From NCBI GenBank assembly GCA_033032865.1, contig JAWHQI010000028.1, positions 7,087,001 through 7,151,000 of the forward strand: a stretch of DNA of 64,000 nucleotides, written 5' to 3'. Below the pieces are notes generated by a model, which worked only from the letters and a program-made list of their open reading frames with translations, was not told where the DNA came from and searched no databases. Numbering within the stretch: the first letter of the stretch is position 1; each line of letters begins with the position of its first letter. This DNA comes from Dactylorhiza incarnata (taxonomy: Eukaryota > Streptophyta > Magnoliopsida > Asparagales > Orchidaceae). The position numbers and the translations under genes were made by a program. Below are positions 53,716-64,000 of this stretch, piece after piece.

Positions 53716-54172
53716 GAGGGTACAACACCTGCCAATGCTCAATACCTTTTTAAACAGAAATATGTCAGTTTACTGAATTTGATTCATTAAGTCAAGTTAT
53801 GACATTTCATGACACATGTAGCTTGAGTAAATATGTGTTGATATTATCAGTTTCTTATTTACACCAAGCATCATTAGATACATATATCAACAACTCATGA
53901 ATATACATCACATATATGTTCATTATATTATGACTCAGCATTTCTTTATTACTATATGTTCTGCACAGGATATTTAGAACCTACTAAGATAGAGCATAGA
54001 TATTCACATGCAACATACATACATAAGCAACAATAGACACAAAATAATTTTCAGGGAATAAAAGGTCACTTCATTCAATTGTCCAAAATAGATATACAAT
54101 ATCAGTTCAAATCATATTGTTACATCAACCATCCTAAGGAGCTCCTAAGTAAGGCATTTTCTTGGATGGTCC

Positions 54173-54720
54173 TTAGGTTGATGAGGAGCTTTCTCCTATT
54201 TCCATGGACTTCCTCTTCCTTGCTTCAGCAGCAGCCCTCATATTTTCCATCCTTTTGAAGTACATGAATGGCTTTGGAAGATATCTTGGGGGTACCCTTA
54301 TAGGGATTTCCCTTCTTACCAGATTTTCTTTGTGAATTCTTTCCCTTAGATACTCCCTCTCAAGATGCTTGATCCATTCAGCAGATGAGTAGACATGGTC
54401 AATATCCTTGAGTGGATTTCCATGGCTAACCCAGGTGTTGACTACTATGGTATCCAGTTCCAGATTGTCTTCCTCAGCAAATGGATCATCCACCCTTTCC
54501 AACCTCTTTTGGGCCATGTACTCTTCAGCAGTCTGAATGACATCTCTTCTTCTCCTCTTTGCTTCCTCCTCATCTTGAATCTGTTGAGATTGATTTTGAA
54601 AATCAAAATCTTCAGTTCTGTTTGGGTTCAGCATAGGAAGATTTAAGGCAATTCAGGTTCCTTGTAGCACCTTCAGACTTGTGGCCCTTTGGTCATGATT
54701 TACTATCTCAACAACTTTTA
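54173..54720 (-). pseudogene. SIRE-X post-pol frame, C-terminal fragment
   Basis: Open from 54634 (and readable upstream) to the stop at 54173: NQSQQIQDEEEAKRRRRDVI, SSAEWIKHLEREYLRERIHK, PPRYLPKPFMYFKRMENMR, ending MEIGESSSST. It is the undamaged counterpart of the SIRE-1 region 4489-5100. Highly charged and probably coiled-coil. The N-terminal part is missing because of Ath-7. Confidence 0.75.
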
Positions 54721-56320
54721 GAAGTTTATTTTGAATTTCATTGATGGTTAAAATTCGGATTATTTTTTTTATATTGATTTGGTTTGCGCAACCTTTATAT
54801 GGCGAGATTAGAGTTAGGCGGGTGTTTCCAAAGAGTCTCGCAAGTACTCCTACTTTGAGAAATTAACCGTTATCCTATCGAAAGATAGAAGTAATGGTAT
54901 TTTTCTGCTTTCGAAATATTGGCGATTATGCCTCGGCTACAATGCCGAATTCTATTGATTTTTAAAATAGAAAAGGAGAGTTTTGCACTAATTTGGTTTG
55001 AACAGTTTTTGTTTAAATTTTAATCCGAACTGATCATATAATAAAGGCAAGTATACCTTATCGTGGTAATACAGGATATTTTGTTTTAGAAAATATCGAG
55101 GTCATATATTTCCGCGGATCATGTTGATTAACCTACTTTGAGGAACGAACTATTATTTTTTCAGAATAAGTTTTTAGTGTGGGTTTTTACAAGAAAATGA
55201 TAATAAGCGTATAACTAGAGTTCTAAACGATGATAATAATAGCGCCCGATGTCGAATTACCTTGAGACGAAAATAGTCTTTTTTAGAAGTAAAAGTGATG
55301 ACTTTTTAAAACATTAAAACGGCTTGGCCGTGGAGGTTCCATAATTATGAACGCTCCTCTCTCGAGGGTATGCCCACCTGAGATTATGAATTTTCGACCA
55401 TCGAATCTTCTTAATACTCGCTTTATGTTGTGAACCCCGTTATTGGGTTTTTACTTCCAATTCGAGAGACTTACCTCATCCTCTCTCGAGGGTAGAGCGC
55501 ACTTCTCTTTACCCATGAGCGATAAGTCCGTACACACGAGCCTCTCAGCTAACTAGTGTACGGAGACTGAAATGAAAACCACAAATCGATTATGTGGCTT
55601 CACTCAACGTTATTCTCGGGTAAACCTTAAGCGTTAATTATTTTAGAAAAAGATGTTTTATTTTTAGAAAAACTATTTTTGTGTCCCAATGCTCTTCGAC
55701 ATCGTGCGCTAAAGGAAATTAGCCACTCATCAGAATGGAAACGGCATAATTAAGAAAATACATTTTAATAACTTAAGCGGATATAAGCGGATAAAAGGGA
55801 AATAAAAAGACTTATATAAAAGCAGTAATAATATCCGTCTCAACCGTCTTATTCAAGCGCTAAAGAAGCTTAGCCTCTCATCTGGGACGGGGGTGGTATA
55901 AGCAGTTATATAAGGACTGAAATAAAGCTAAGTTATAAAAAAGAAAAACATTATCTCATATACGCACGCACTCTACTTGTAATAAAATGACTGAATCGAA
56001 AGAAAGCGATAAAACGAAAGCGATAAATAAAGCGTTAAAGAAAGCGATAAACTATTTTTATGAAAGCAATTAACCTAAATTATGAAAGCAATAAACTAAG
56101 TTATGAAAGCTATAAAACTATTCTCATACACACACACACACTAACATAAATGAAAAAGGAAGATGATCCAAATGAGAAAACAACATTTTATTTCTAAAAG
56201 GCGAAAATTACAAACGAACATAAACTTAATTGCATAAAGAAAACTCACAATCACTCAAAGAACTCAGAATAACATTACAAACACTCAAAATTTGGATGGG
56301 AAATGCTTCAGCCGAGCCCC

Positions 56321-56332
56321 TCTATTTATAGG
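56321..56332 (-). promoter_or_regulatory. TATA box of Ath-7 3' LTR
   Basis: The minus strand reads CCTATAAATAGA, just downstream of the palindrome cluster on that strand. Confidence 0.65.
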
Positions 56333-56349
56333 CAAAAATTTTATTTTTA

Positions 56350-56830
56350 CACGCCCTAGGTCACGGGCGTGACTTGGATGTCATAGTCGTGACATAGGAC
56401 GTGACATTTGCGCGTGCTTTAAGGGTCGCATCCGCCGTCTTCTGGAAGGTTTGGCCATCAAACATGGCTACACACGAGCGTGACCTGCAGTGTCACGGGC
56501 GTGACAGTGGGCGGCACATATCTGCTTTAACTGGGGCGTGACGGCTGGAGTGTGCGCTGGATTCTTCGAACGTCTGGACAGAGAGAGTTCGTCGAACTCA
56601 AATCGACGTTCATCGAACGCTGGACGCTGAGAAGGATTCGTCAAATGCTGGACGTCGTTTGTCGAACGTTGGGGCAGAGGGAGTTCATCGAACGCAGCTT
56701 GGAAAGCTTTCGTCGAGCGCAGCTCAGAGAGCTTTCGTCGAACGCAGGGTAGAGCGCTTTCGTCGAGCGCGGCTTGGCTTTCGTCGAACGCAGCTTACAC
56801 GCCCTTGGGTCACGGGCGTGACATGTTGTC
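56350..56830. repeat. GTCACGGGCGTGAC and TTCGTCGAACG palindromes in Ath-7 U3
   Basis: Two motif families alternate: TGTCACG-GG-CGTGACA (perfect 7-bp arms at 56491-56506, repeated near 56800-56850) and TTCGTCGAACGCAGC (56570-56790). Confidence 0.87.
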
Positions 56831-57016
56831 ACGGGCGTGACTCAGGGCGTGACATGACAAAAATAGCCAAAATCTGCAAAAAAAAAATAAAACTAAGTTA
56901 GTAAGGAAAATAATAAAACAAGCAATTTATTCATTAATTTACATAGAAAATTTACAATATTAATTAAAACTATACTAATAACTATACTAAAAATACATAT
57001 ATTTTACTATTCATCA

Positions 57017-58780
57017 AATACCCCCATACTTAAGCTTTTTGCTATTCCAGAGCAAAAGTAAGAGAAATCTATAAGACACTAATAGAATTTTTAATTTGCC
57101 AATTTTTTTTATGATAAGTAAGTTTGAAATAAATTTAGGTTATTTAAAGAGGCAAGTACTATATCGTTATAATGATTTAAAAAGAGCGAAAAAGTTTTAG
57201 CTAACAAGACTTCTGAAGTTAGCTAAGTAGCGACCTAAATTATTGAAATCATTTAGCACCATGATTAGAATATGATTATAAGAACTTTAACTTTTAAAAG
57301 AAAATATTTAAGAATAATTAAAACTTACTAATTATGCTCTCTCAAAAATCTTTAATTTATATCTAGGTTTCAATTGTAGTGGCTAAGGGGTAGGGGAAAC
57401 TTGGTAGGAGAAGAGAATTTTGATTGGGGGTGATGAATTTTATCCTCTCACCCCACTCAATTTTTTTTGCTTGGATAGAGAAGGGAACGAAATCTTATTC
57501 CCAAATATATATTTTTTTTCTTCCCAAAAATACCCAATGCCTATGTTTACGGAACGAAATCTTATTCTCATTGACATAAGATCTTTTCCTGTAATTAATT
57601 GGGTGCCTATGTTTACGGAATGAAATCTTATTCCCATTGACATAAGATCTGTTAAACGAAATTACCAAGGAAATAAAGTAATAGGTAAAGGGTTTAGAAA
57701 TTTCTAGATTTTATAAAGTAAGAAATTTTTTTAGAGCAAATTTTAGTAGGTTTAAAACATTCCTAAAATTTCACAAGTTAGAAGTAGGAATAATTAAAGT
57801 CTAAAGACGGTCTGCCAAAATGATACAACAAGAAGCTATTTTAGGGTAAACAAGAAGTAGTGCTAAAAAGTTTTATCTCAAATTAAATTAGAATCACAAT
57901 ATATTCTTTACAACTAAAATTCCATAGATCTAAGTCTTACAAACTGTGATACAAATAAAGGTTTTGGCAAATCAAAAATAATGAAAAATGCTTATAAATA
58001 AACTCAAACTAAGTTTGAAATATACAAAGCTAAACAGGGGTTTTTATTATATTTTTGGGGTTTTATCTTTTTTTTTTATTTTTTTTTGTTTTTTTGTTTT
58101 TTTTTGTGAATTTCTTTTATTATGACAAGTTTTTTTTGGTTTTAAACTTTTTTTGTTTTGTTTTTTTTAGCTTATATTTACAAAAGTAGGCAAGATGAAA
58201 TAAAACATTTTTTGAAAAATTTTTGTTTGGTTAAAGCTTATATTTACAAAAGGAAGCAAAATGAAAAATTTTTGTTTGTTTAAATGAAAACGGTAAAACA
58301 CCCCCATTCTTAAAACTCAACATTGTCCTCAATGTTGTAATGTAAGTATGAAGAAGAGAAAATAACATTGCAATATATACAAAAGGAAAGAGGGAGCAAA
58401 AAGGCTTCCCTGAATTAAAGTTGGCGGGGCCGCAAGAAACCCTGCAAAAGAAAAAAGAACAAAGCATAATAAAAGGTTGGATAAATATGGGGTGCCTCCC
58501 ACGAGCGCTTTGTTTACCATCGTGTAGCTTGACGCATTTGGCGTGGTGAGATTATAAGTTGGGGAGGGTTAAGGATTCGATATTTTCGTCCATTGGATCG
58601 CCCACAAGGTAAAGTTTTAAAAGATGCCCATTTACTTTAAATTCGCCTCTTTCAGGGTGAGCGATAAGAACGGTCCCATACGTCCAAACCTCTTTAAACT
58701 TAAAGGGGCCGGACCATCGGGATTTCAACTTATCCGAAAAAAGACGAAGGCGTGAATTATAAAGAAGAACAAGATCGCCC
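57017..58780 (-). other. Ath-7 3' noncoding region
   Basis: No gene. It contains the polypurine tract AAGTATGGGGGTATT (57017-57034), a direct repeat CCTATGTTTACGGAA at 57539 and 57606, T-rich runs (58040-58180), a second polypurine-like tract near 58300, the hairpin CAACATTG-TCCT-CAATGTTG (58318-58337) and the conserved motif at 58489-58522. Confidence 0.75.
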
Positions 58781-58799
58781 GGCGCAAATGTTTTGGGAA

Positions 58800-59935
58800 A
58801 TTTTATTTAACGATCATGGTAGAACTTAGAACGCTCCTTATAAAATTTATTACTCTCATAAGCGTTCGCACGCCATTCATCGAGTTCATTTAGTTGGAAT
58901 TTCCTATTCTCGGAGGCTAAGTTCGAATCGAGATTTAAAAATTTTAACGCCCAAAAAGCGCGGTGCTCTAACTCTACAGGGAAATGGCACGCCTTGTCGT
59001 AGACTTATCGATAGGGCGTACAATCGATAGCGGTCTTGTATGCCGTACGATATACCCACAACGCGTCGTCGAGTTTGACGGACCAATCTTTCCTATTTAA
59101 AGAAACGGTTTTCTCCAAAATGCGTTTAATCTCGCGATTTACTACTTCTACTTGGCCGCTCGTTCGGGGGTGATAGGCGTTGGCGAGCTTGTGCGTGACA
59201 CCACATTTACATAAATTTTTTGAAATCTGGGCATTGCAGAAGTGCGTACCTCTATCACTAACTATTGCATGGGGCGTGCCAAAGCGAGAAAATAATTTTT
59301 TTAGAAAATGGATGATGACTCGCGCATCATTGGTGGGCAGAGCTTGCGCTTCCGCCCACCTAGAGATGTAGTCGACCGCCACTAAAATATAGCGATTATT
59401 AAAAGAAGAAGGTAGGGGGCCTACAAAATCTATGCCCCACAGATCGAAGATTTCGCACTCGAGAAAAAGGTTTTGGAGCATCTCGTCACGACGAGAGATG
59501 TTACCCGACCGCTGGCAGCTATCGCATTTACTCACAAAAGTGTGAGCATCCTTAAAGAGAGTGGGCCAATAAAAGCCCGACTCTAAAGCTTTCCGCGTGG
59601 TCCGGTTGGCTTGATAATGCCCTCCAGCCGGCCCCTCGTGGCAGTGTCGCAAAAATTGCGCACCCTCCTGGCTTAAAACACATCTTCGCACCACTTGGTC
59701 TGCGCAGACTCGAAAGAGAAAGGGGTCCTCCCAAAAGTAGTTTTTCAAATCAGAAAAGAATTTCTTCTTTTGCTGAGTCGAAAAATCTTTTGGAAGGACC
59801 CGTATGACTAGATAGTTTGCATAATCTGCGAACCAAGGGGTGGAAGAAGTTTTTATATTATTTAAAATTAAGAGGCGGTCCTCCGGAAATCTATCGTCTA
59901 TTTCGGGTTCGACGAGCGCTTCTGCGAAGGGTTGT
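58800..59935 (-). pseudogene. Ath-7 integrase
   Basis: The minus-strand frame 59748-59005 has the HHCC zinc site ([13 protein letters not shown]...[10 protein letters not shown]), DDE core ([38 protein letters not shown]) and continues as RLYALSI/HFPVELEHRA-type C-terminus to about 58800 across stops. Upstream, the linker [20 protein letters not shown] reads in the same frame to 59935. Athila integrases have the same arrangement. Confidence 0.9.
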
Positions 59936-60340
59936 TCTAAACGTGGAGGTGGTCGGCTGCTAAATTTTCAGCCCCCTTCTTATCCCGGATCTCTAAGCAA
60001 TTTCCTGTAAAAGGAGGATCCATCGAAGCAAGCGGGGTTTGGCATCAACTTTGGCCAAAAGATATTTTAGGGCGGAGTGATCAGTGAAAACGATTACGTG
60101 TGAAAGTGTTACGTAAGGCCTGAATTTATCAAAAGCAAAGACAACGGCAAGAAGTTCCTTTTCCATCGTTGTATAGTTAGCCTGTGCGGCATTGTGTGTG
60201 CGAGAAGCGTAATATATTGGATGAAAATATTTATTTACGCGTTGGCCTAAAACGGCTCCTACCGCGATATCGCTCGCGTCGCACATAATCTCGAACGGAA
60301 GGGACCAATCTGGCGCCACCAGAATTGGAGAATTGATAAG
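59936..60340 (-). pseudogene. Ath-7 RNase H
   Basis: The frame 60319-59993 codes [20 protein letters not shown] (Asp), [20 protein letters not shown] (Glu) and [20 protein letters not shown] (Asp); [10 protein letters not shown] with the last Asp follows after a frame shift near 59995. Frame shifts also separate it from the integrase linker (near 59955). Confidence 0.9.
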
Positions 60341-61495
60341 TTGCTTTTTTATAAAATTGAATGCCTCTACGCAGGCCGTGTCAAAAATAAATGGGGAATC
60401 CTTTTCCAGGAGGTGAGTTAGTGGTTTGGTTATTTTTTGAAAAATCTTGAATAAACCGCCGATAAAAACTTGTGTGGCCGAGAAAACTTCTAATAGATTT
60501 TACGTTCGAAGGAACAGGAAGTTGTTCAATTATAGCGACTTTGGCCTTATCGACCTCCATCTCCTTGGAAGAAATTTTATGGCCGAGGACTAAACCCTCT
60601 CGGACCATGAAGTTGCATTTCTCCTAGTTCAAGACTAAATTCATCTCTTCGCACCGCTGGAGGACTCTATCTAAATTTTTTAGACAATTTTTAAAAGAGC
60701 TTCCAAAGACGGAGAAGTCATCCATGAAGACTTCCATTATGTATTCTACTAGCTCGCCAAATATCGCCAGCATACATCTTTGGAATGTAGCTGGCGCGTT
60801 ACAGAGGCCAAACGGCATCCTTCGATATGCGAAGGTGCCGAAAGGGCAAGTAAAAGTCATTTTTTCTTGGTCCTCGGGGGAAATAGGGATTTGGAAAAAT
60901 CCCGAGAGACCATCAAGAAAGCAGTAAAAAGGATGACCAGAGAGACGCTATAGGATTTGATCAATAAACGGCAATGGGAAGTGGTCTTTTCTGGTGGCAT
61001 CATTTAGATTTCTGTAATCGATGCACACCCTCCAACCCGTAACAGTACGAGTTGGGATTAATTCGTTATTCGTGTTTGCCACGACCGTTATACCGCCTTT
61101 TTTAGGGATGACATGTACGGGGCTTACCCACGTACTGTCGGATATAGGATAGATAATCCCCGCATCGAGTAGTTTAATAATTTTAGTTTTAACGACTTAA
61201 CGCACATTCGGGTTAAGTCGTCGTTGAGGCTGAATAGTTTTGTGGGGGTTTTTTTCGAGAAAAATTTTGTGGGAACAGAATGAGGGGTTAATTCCCCTGA
61301 TATCAGAAATTTTTCATGCAATTGCACGGCGATGTTTAGACAAAACCTCAATCAATTCGGATGTTTCTGAATCGGTTAAAGTAGATGATATTATAACCGG
61401 AAGTTTTAAGTTCGCGGCTAGAAAAGCATATTTTAAATGGTCGGGGAGTTGCTTAAGCTCCAAGATTGGGGGTTGTTCATAGGATGTGGAGATTT
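60341..61495 (-). pseudogene. Ath-7 reverse transcriptase
   Basis: The minus strand codes WRVCIDYRNLNDATRKDHFP, FGTFAYRRMPFGLCNAPATF, the catalytic FMDDFSVFG and [16 protein letters not shown]. Breaks: a TAG in place of Trp near 60607-60611 (LVLN*EKCNFM), an extra A near 60445, and shifts around 61100-61200. All expected motifs are present. Confidence 0.9.
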
Positions 61496-62296
61496 TTAAC
61501 TCTTTCGAATCGAAAGGCTCGAAGGGCGAATTTGGCAGCAATTCATTAAAGATAACAATTCTGAAAGAGAAGAACACTCATCCTCAAACGCGGATTCTAA
61601 ATTAAAGCAAGAATCATCATTCGATAGTGAGTTCTGCATGGAGGGGTTGATATGCAAAGTGACTTCGTCGTCTCCGACCCGAAGGAGGAGGCGACCATTA
61701 CTAACATCGATTAATGCGCGGGAGGTTGCGAGGAACGGGCGACCGAGAATGATAGGCACCTCAGCGTCCTCCTCGATGTCCAGGATGACAAAGTCTACCG
61801 GGAAGATAAGCTTGTCGACCTTGACCAGAACATCCTCCACTACCCCTATCGGGTACTTTAACGAGCGATCCGCGAGTTGGATGCTCATCTTAGTCGGGCT
61901 TGGGATGCCCAAATCAAGTTTTTTGAAAAGGGAGAAAGGCATCAAGTTGATGCTAGCTCCCAAGTCTGCTAGAGCGTACTTTATTAACATATTGCCGAAG
62001 AGGCATGAGATGGAGAATCGTCCTGGGTCATTCAGTTTTGGCGGCAATTTGTTAAGGAGGACAGCCGAGCATTCCGCGTTAAGAGAAACACGCGAAACAT
62101 CTTCGAGTCGCTTTTTATTAGAAAGCAACTCTTTAAGATATTTTGCGTATTTCGGCATTTGGGAGAGTGCCTCGCAGAAAGGAACGTTTATATGGATATA
62201 TTTTAAAATTTGTAGAAATTTTTTATAATGCTCGTCCTTCCGCTCGTTGTTTATTTTCGAGGGATAAGGAAGGGATGGGCTAAAAATGTTTGGCAC
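61496..62296 (-). pseudogene. Ath-7 protease and gag-pol junction region
   Basis: A 266-codon open frame contains EALSQMPKYAKYLKELLSNK, GNMLIKYALADLGASINLMP (DLGAS, the Athila protease active site), IPVDFVILD-like strands and VPIILGRPFLATSRALIDV. It is the intact counterpart of the Ath-3 remnant at 18605-18760. Confidence 0.9.
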
Positions 62297-62812
62297 AGTC
62301 GGAATACTCGTTGTATTATCTATCGAGAGAGGGGTGGAGGGGTCGGTGTCGAAACATGTACCTTGGGCTCAACTCGTTTTGGGGAGGTACCTCCTTGCCG
62401 CTGCGAAGGTTTATGGCGTTGGCATTTTCTCGGGGGTTTGGCTCCGTGTTCCCTGGTAGAGCTCCATATGGCCGCTCGGAGACCATCTTTGCTAGCTGTC
62501 CCACCTGATTTTCCAAGTTTTTAATCGATCTGGTGATATTCCGGATATTTGACTCAGTGGACGCAACGTATTTAGCAAAAATATCTTCGAGCGGTGAAGG
62601 TTTTGGAGGTGGAGGCTGAAATCCGTTTAGAAATCATTGCGGAAATCCTTGCGGGTTCACATTTGGGGGCCTCTGAGCATTATTAGGATTGCTCTAGGAA
62701 AAATTTAGGTGGTTCCTCCAACCCGGATTATAGTTATTACTATACGGATTGTTATTAGGGTTGAAGGGGGGCCTAACTGGGTTGCCTAGGTAATCTACAG
62801 TTTCATCGACAA

Positions 62813-62844
<32 letters not shown>

Positions 62845-63789
62845 GGAGCCGAAGCGGGAGTGGAGGAGGAAGCAGTCATCTCCGCCACTTGCTTACTTAG
62901 CTGCTCCACTTGCGAGGCTAGGTGAGTAGTGGCATCCACTTCATAAATCCCGGCCGGTTTGGCAGAGCGAGATCTAGGCGCATTCCATTGATAGGCGTTC
63001 ATGGCCATTTCCTCGAACAGAGCTTGGGCGGCTGTCGGGGTTTTGTTGTTTAACGTTCCCCCGACGGCTGCATCGATCATTTGTCGCGTGGAAAAATTTA
63101 GGCCATTATAAAACGTCTGGACCTGTAGCCACGACGGCAGCGCATGATGAGGACATCTATGCGGGAACTCTTTAAAACGCTCCCCCAAGTCTCATAGAGA
63201 GACTCAGAATCGTATTGAATGAAAGAGGCGATATCCGTACGTAACTTAGCGATTTTTGACGTGGGGAAATATTTAGTTAAAAAGTGTTCCGTCAATTGGG
63301 CCCACGTGGTTATGGATCCTCTAGGAAGAGAAGTTAACCACGCTTTTGCCTTCGTCCGCAGCGAAAATGGAAATAAGCGTAAACGAATGGCGTCGTCAGT
63401 AACGCCATTAATTTTAAATGTATTACATATTTCTAAAAAGTTAGAAAGATGAAGTTGGGATCCTCATCTGGCAAACCGTCAAATTGGACTGACTGTTGTA
63501 CCATTTGAATGATGCTAGATTTTATTTCAAAATTATTATTAGCCACTGTTGGGCGCGTTATGCTCGATCCGGTATCTTCCAGATTTGGCCTGGCATAATA
63601 TGCCATGGTCCGTGGCGGGGCCACATCTGGAATTTGATTGGCCATAGGTTCAGTGTAAGTATCTCCGACTGACTCTTCGGGAAATTCGAGTAAGTTTTGA
63701 TCACGAAGTCGGAGGAGCTTGTGAAGAGTGCGCTCGATTTCAGGGTCAAAAGGAATAATCGAGTCGTCCGAGGAGTTTCCTTGGGTCAT
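62297..63789 (-). pseudogene. Ath-7 gag
   Basis: ATG 63789 starts MTQGNSSDDSIIPFDPEIER. Three frames successively carry QFDGLPDEDPN, TEHFLTKYFPTSKIAKLRTD, CPHHALPSWLQVQTFYNGLN, GGTLNNKTPTAAQALFEEM and NNYNPGWRNHLNFS, so at least two frame shifts (near 63455 and 63185) are present. An ATT repeat (62816-62845) codes poly-Asn. The segment after 62690 (62316-62516: MENQVGQLAKMVSERPYGAL) leads to the protease. Confidence 0.88.
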
Positions 63790-63956
63790 ATACTAATAAT
63801 AAAAATGATAAATATTTTTTTTTGCTTTTTGTAATAATTTTTTTTTCTTTTATATATATATATATATATTTTTTGTATATAATTTTTTTGTATATATTTT
63901 TAATATATATGATAAAAGTAATAGTAATTCCTTGTTTCAAATAACAACACTAAGAT
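63790..63956 (-). other. Ath-7 leader
   Basis: AT-rich leader between primer site and gag with a short (TA)n run; no gene. Confidence 0.6.
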
Positions 63957-63974
63957 TCCCCGGCAACGGCGCCA
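63957..63974 (-). promoter_or_regulatory. Ath-7 primer-binding site
   Basis: The minus strand reads TGGCGCCGTTGCCGGGGA, the canonical Athila Asp-tRNA-type site. Confidence 0.92.
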
Positions 63975-63980
63975 AAAACT

Positions 63981-64000
63981 TGATGGTTAAAATTCGGATT
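63981..64000 (-). repeat. End of Ath-7 5' LTR (cut by window)
   Basis: TGATGGTTAAAATTCGGATT repeats the start of the left LTR at 54742 exactly, fixing the LTR boundary. Confidence 0.9.

Larger units (their letters stand above)
53699..54741 (-). mobile_element. SIRE-X: interior 3' end
   Basis: It contains the noncoding tail (53716-54172, nothing recognised) and the C-terminal part of the post-pol frame. It is cut at 54741 by Ath-7 (flank TTCAT, 54737-54741). Confidence 0.85.
54742..57016 (-). repeat. Ath-7 3' LTR
   Basis: 2,275 bp, TGATGGTTAAAATTC...TATTCATCA on the plus strand. AAAGC minisatellite and CA microsatellite at 55985-56150, TATA box at 56321-56332 (minus), palindromes at 56350-56830. 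Confidence 0.9.
54742..64000 (-). mobile_element. Ath-7: Athila-like gypsy with complete pol (5' LTR cut by window end)
   Basis: 3' LTR 54742-57016, noncoding region to about 58780, then on the minus strand integrase, RNase H, RT, protease, gag, leader, primer site and the first bases of the 5' LTR (63981). It lacks an open env-like frame; the 57017-58780 region is noncoding. It is the full-length relative of Ath-3. Coding regions carry scattered frame shifts and stops. Confidence 0.92.

Overview
This 64 kb window is transposable-element DNA from the nuclear genome of a seed plant, almost certainly an angiosperm with a repeat-rich genome. The evidence is plant-type LTR retrotransposons only: primer sites matching plant initiator-Met and Asp-type tRNA ends, Ty3/gypsy Tat, Athila-like and chromovirus lineages, Ty1/copia SIRE-type elements, and plant-like U3 TATA boxes. 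I see no host gene, tRNA, rRNA or CRISPR. The species cannot be named from the sequence.

The layout is a stack of nested insertions, resolved mainly by matching 5-bp target-site duplications (TSDs). Tekay-0 (1-2866, minus) is the 3' part of a chromodomain gypsy element. It is interrupted by SIRE-1 (copia, minus; 3' LTR 2867-4098), whose post-pol reading frame was split by a 45-kb block. That block is Tat-2 (5605-50480, minus, TSD TTGGT), about 12.8 kb before it was itself invaded. Inside Tat-2 lie: a 430-bp TRIM (6028-6457, TSD CAAGG) in the 3' LTR; Ath-3 (7952-22786), an Athila-like deletion derivative carrying copia element Cop-4 (8423-15031, TSD AAACC) in its left LTR; Lard-5 (29113-34603, plus, TSD GTCCT), a non-autonomous element; SIRE-6 (34830-45109, plus, TSD CTAGC), a complete SIRE-type copia; and a solo LTR (48150-49205, TSD GTTAC) in gag. 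To the right, SIRE-X (3' LTR 52411-53698) sits next to the start of the SIRE-1 post-pol frame, and Ath-7 (54742 to beyond 64000, minus) interrupts SIRE-X.

Removing the insertions in silico restores the Tat-2 gene order on the minus strand: gag, protease, acidic linker, reverse transcriptase, RNase H, second (aRNH-type) RNase H, integrase, tandem repeats. Two intron-containing genes lie on the opposite strand before the 3' LTR, each with its own TATA box. Reading frames continue across the repaired TSD junctions in gag, RT and RNase H of Tat-2 and in the SIRE-1 frame, which supports the nesting.

The most unusual signal is shared by unrelated families. Each LTR whose U3 is visible carries, upstream of its TATA box, a cluster of short GC-rich palindromes or dyads with a family-specific sequence. 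In SIRE-6 one dyad of fixed 21-bp geometry (GCGTCGA, 7 nt, TCGACGC) is in the LTRs, in a 33-nt repeat array inside gag, and in the spacer after pol. Most coding regions are inactivated by C-to-T type nonsense changes and one-base indels; Cop-4 is the least damaged.
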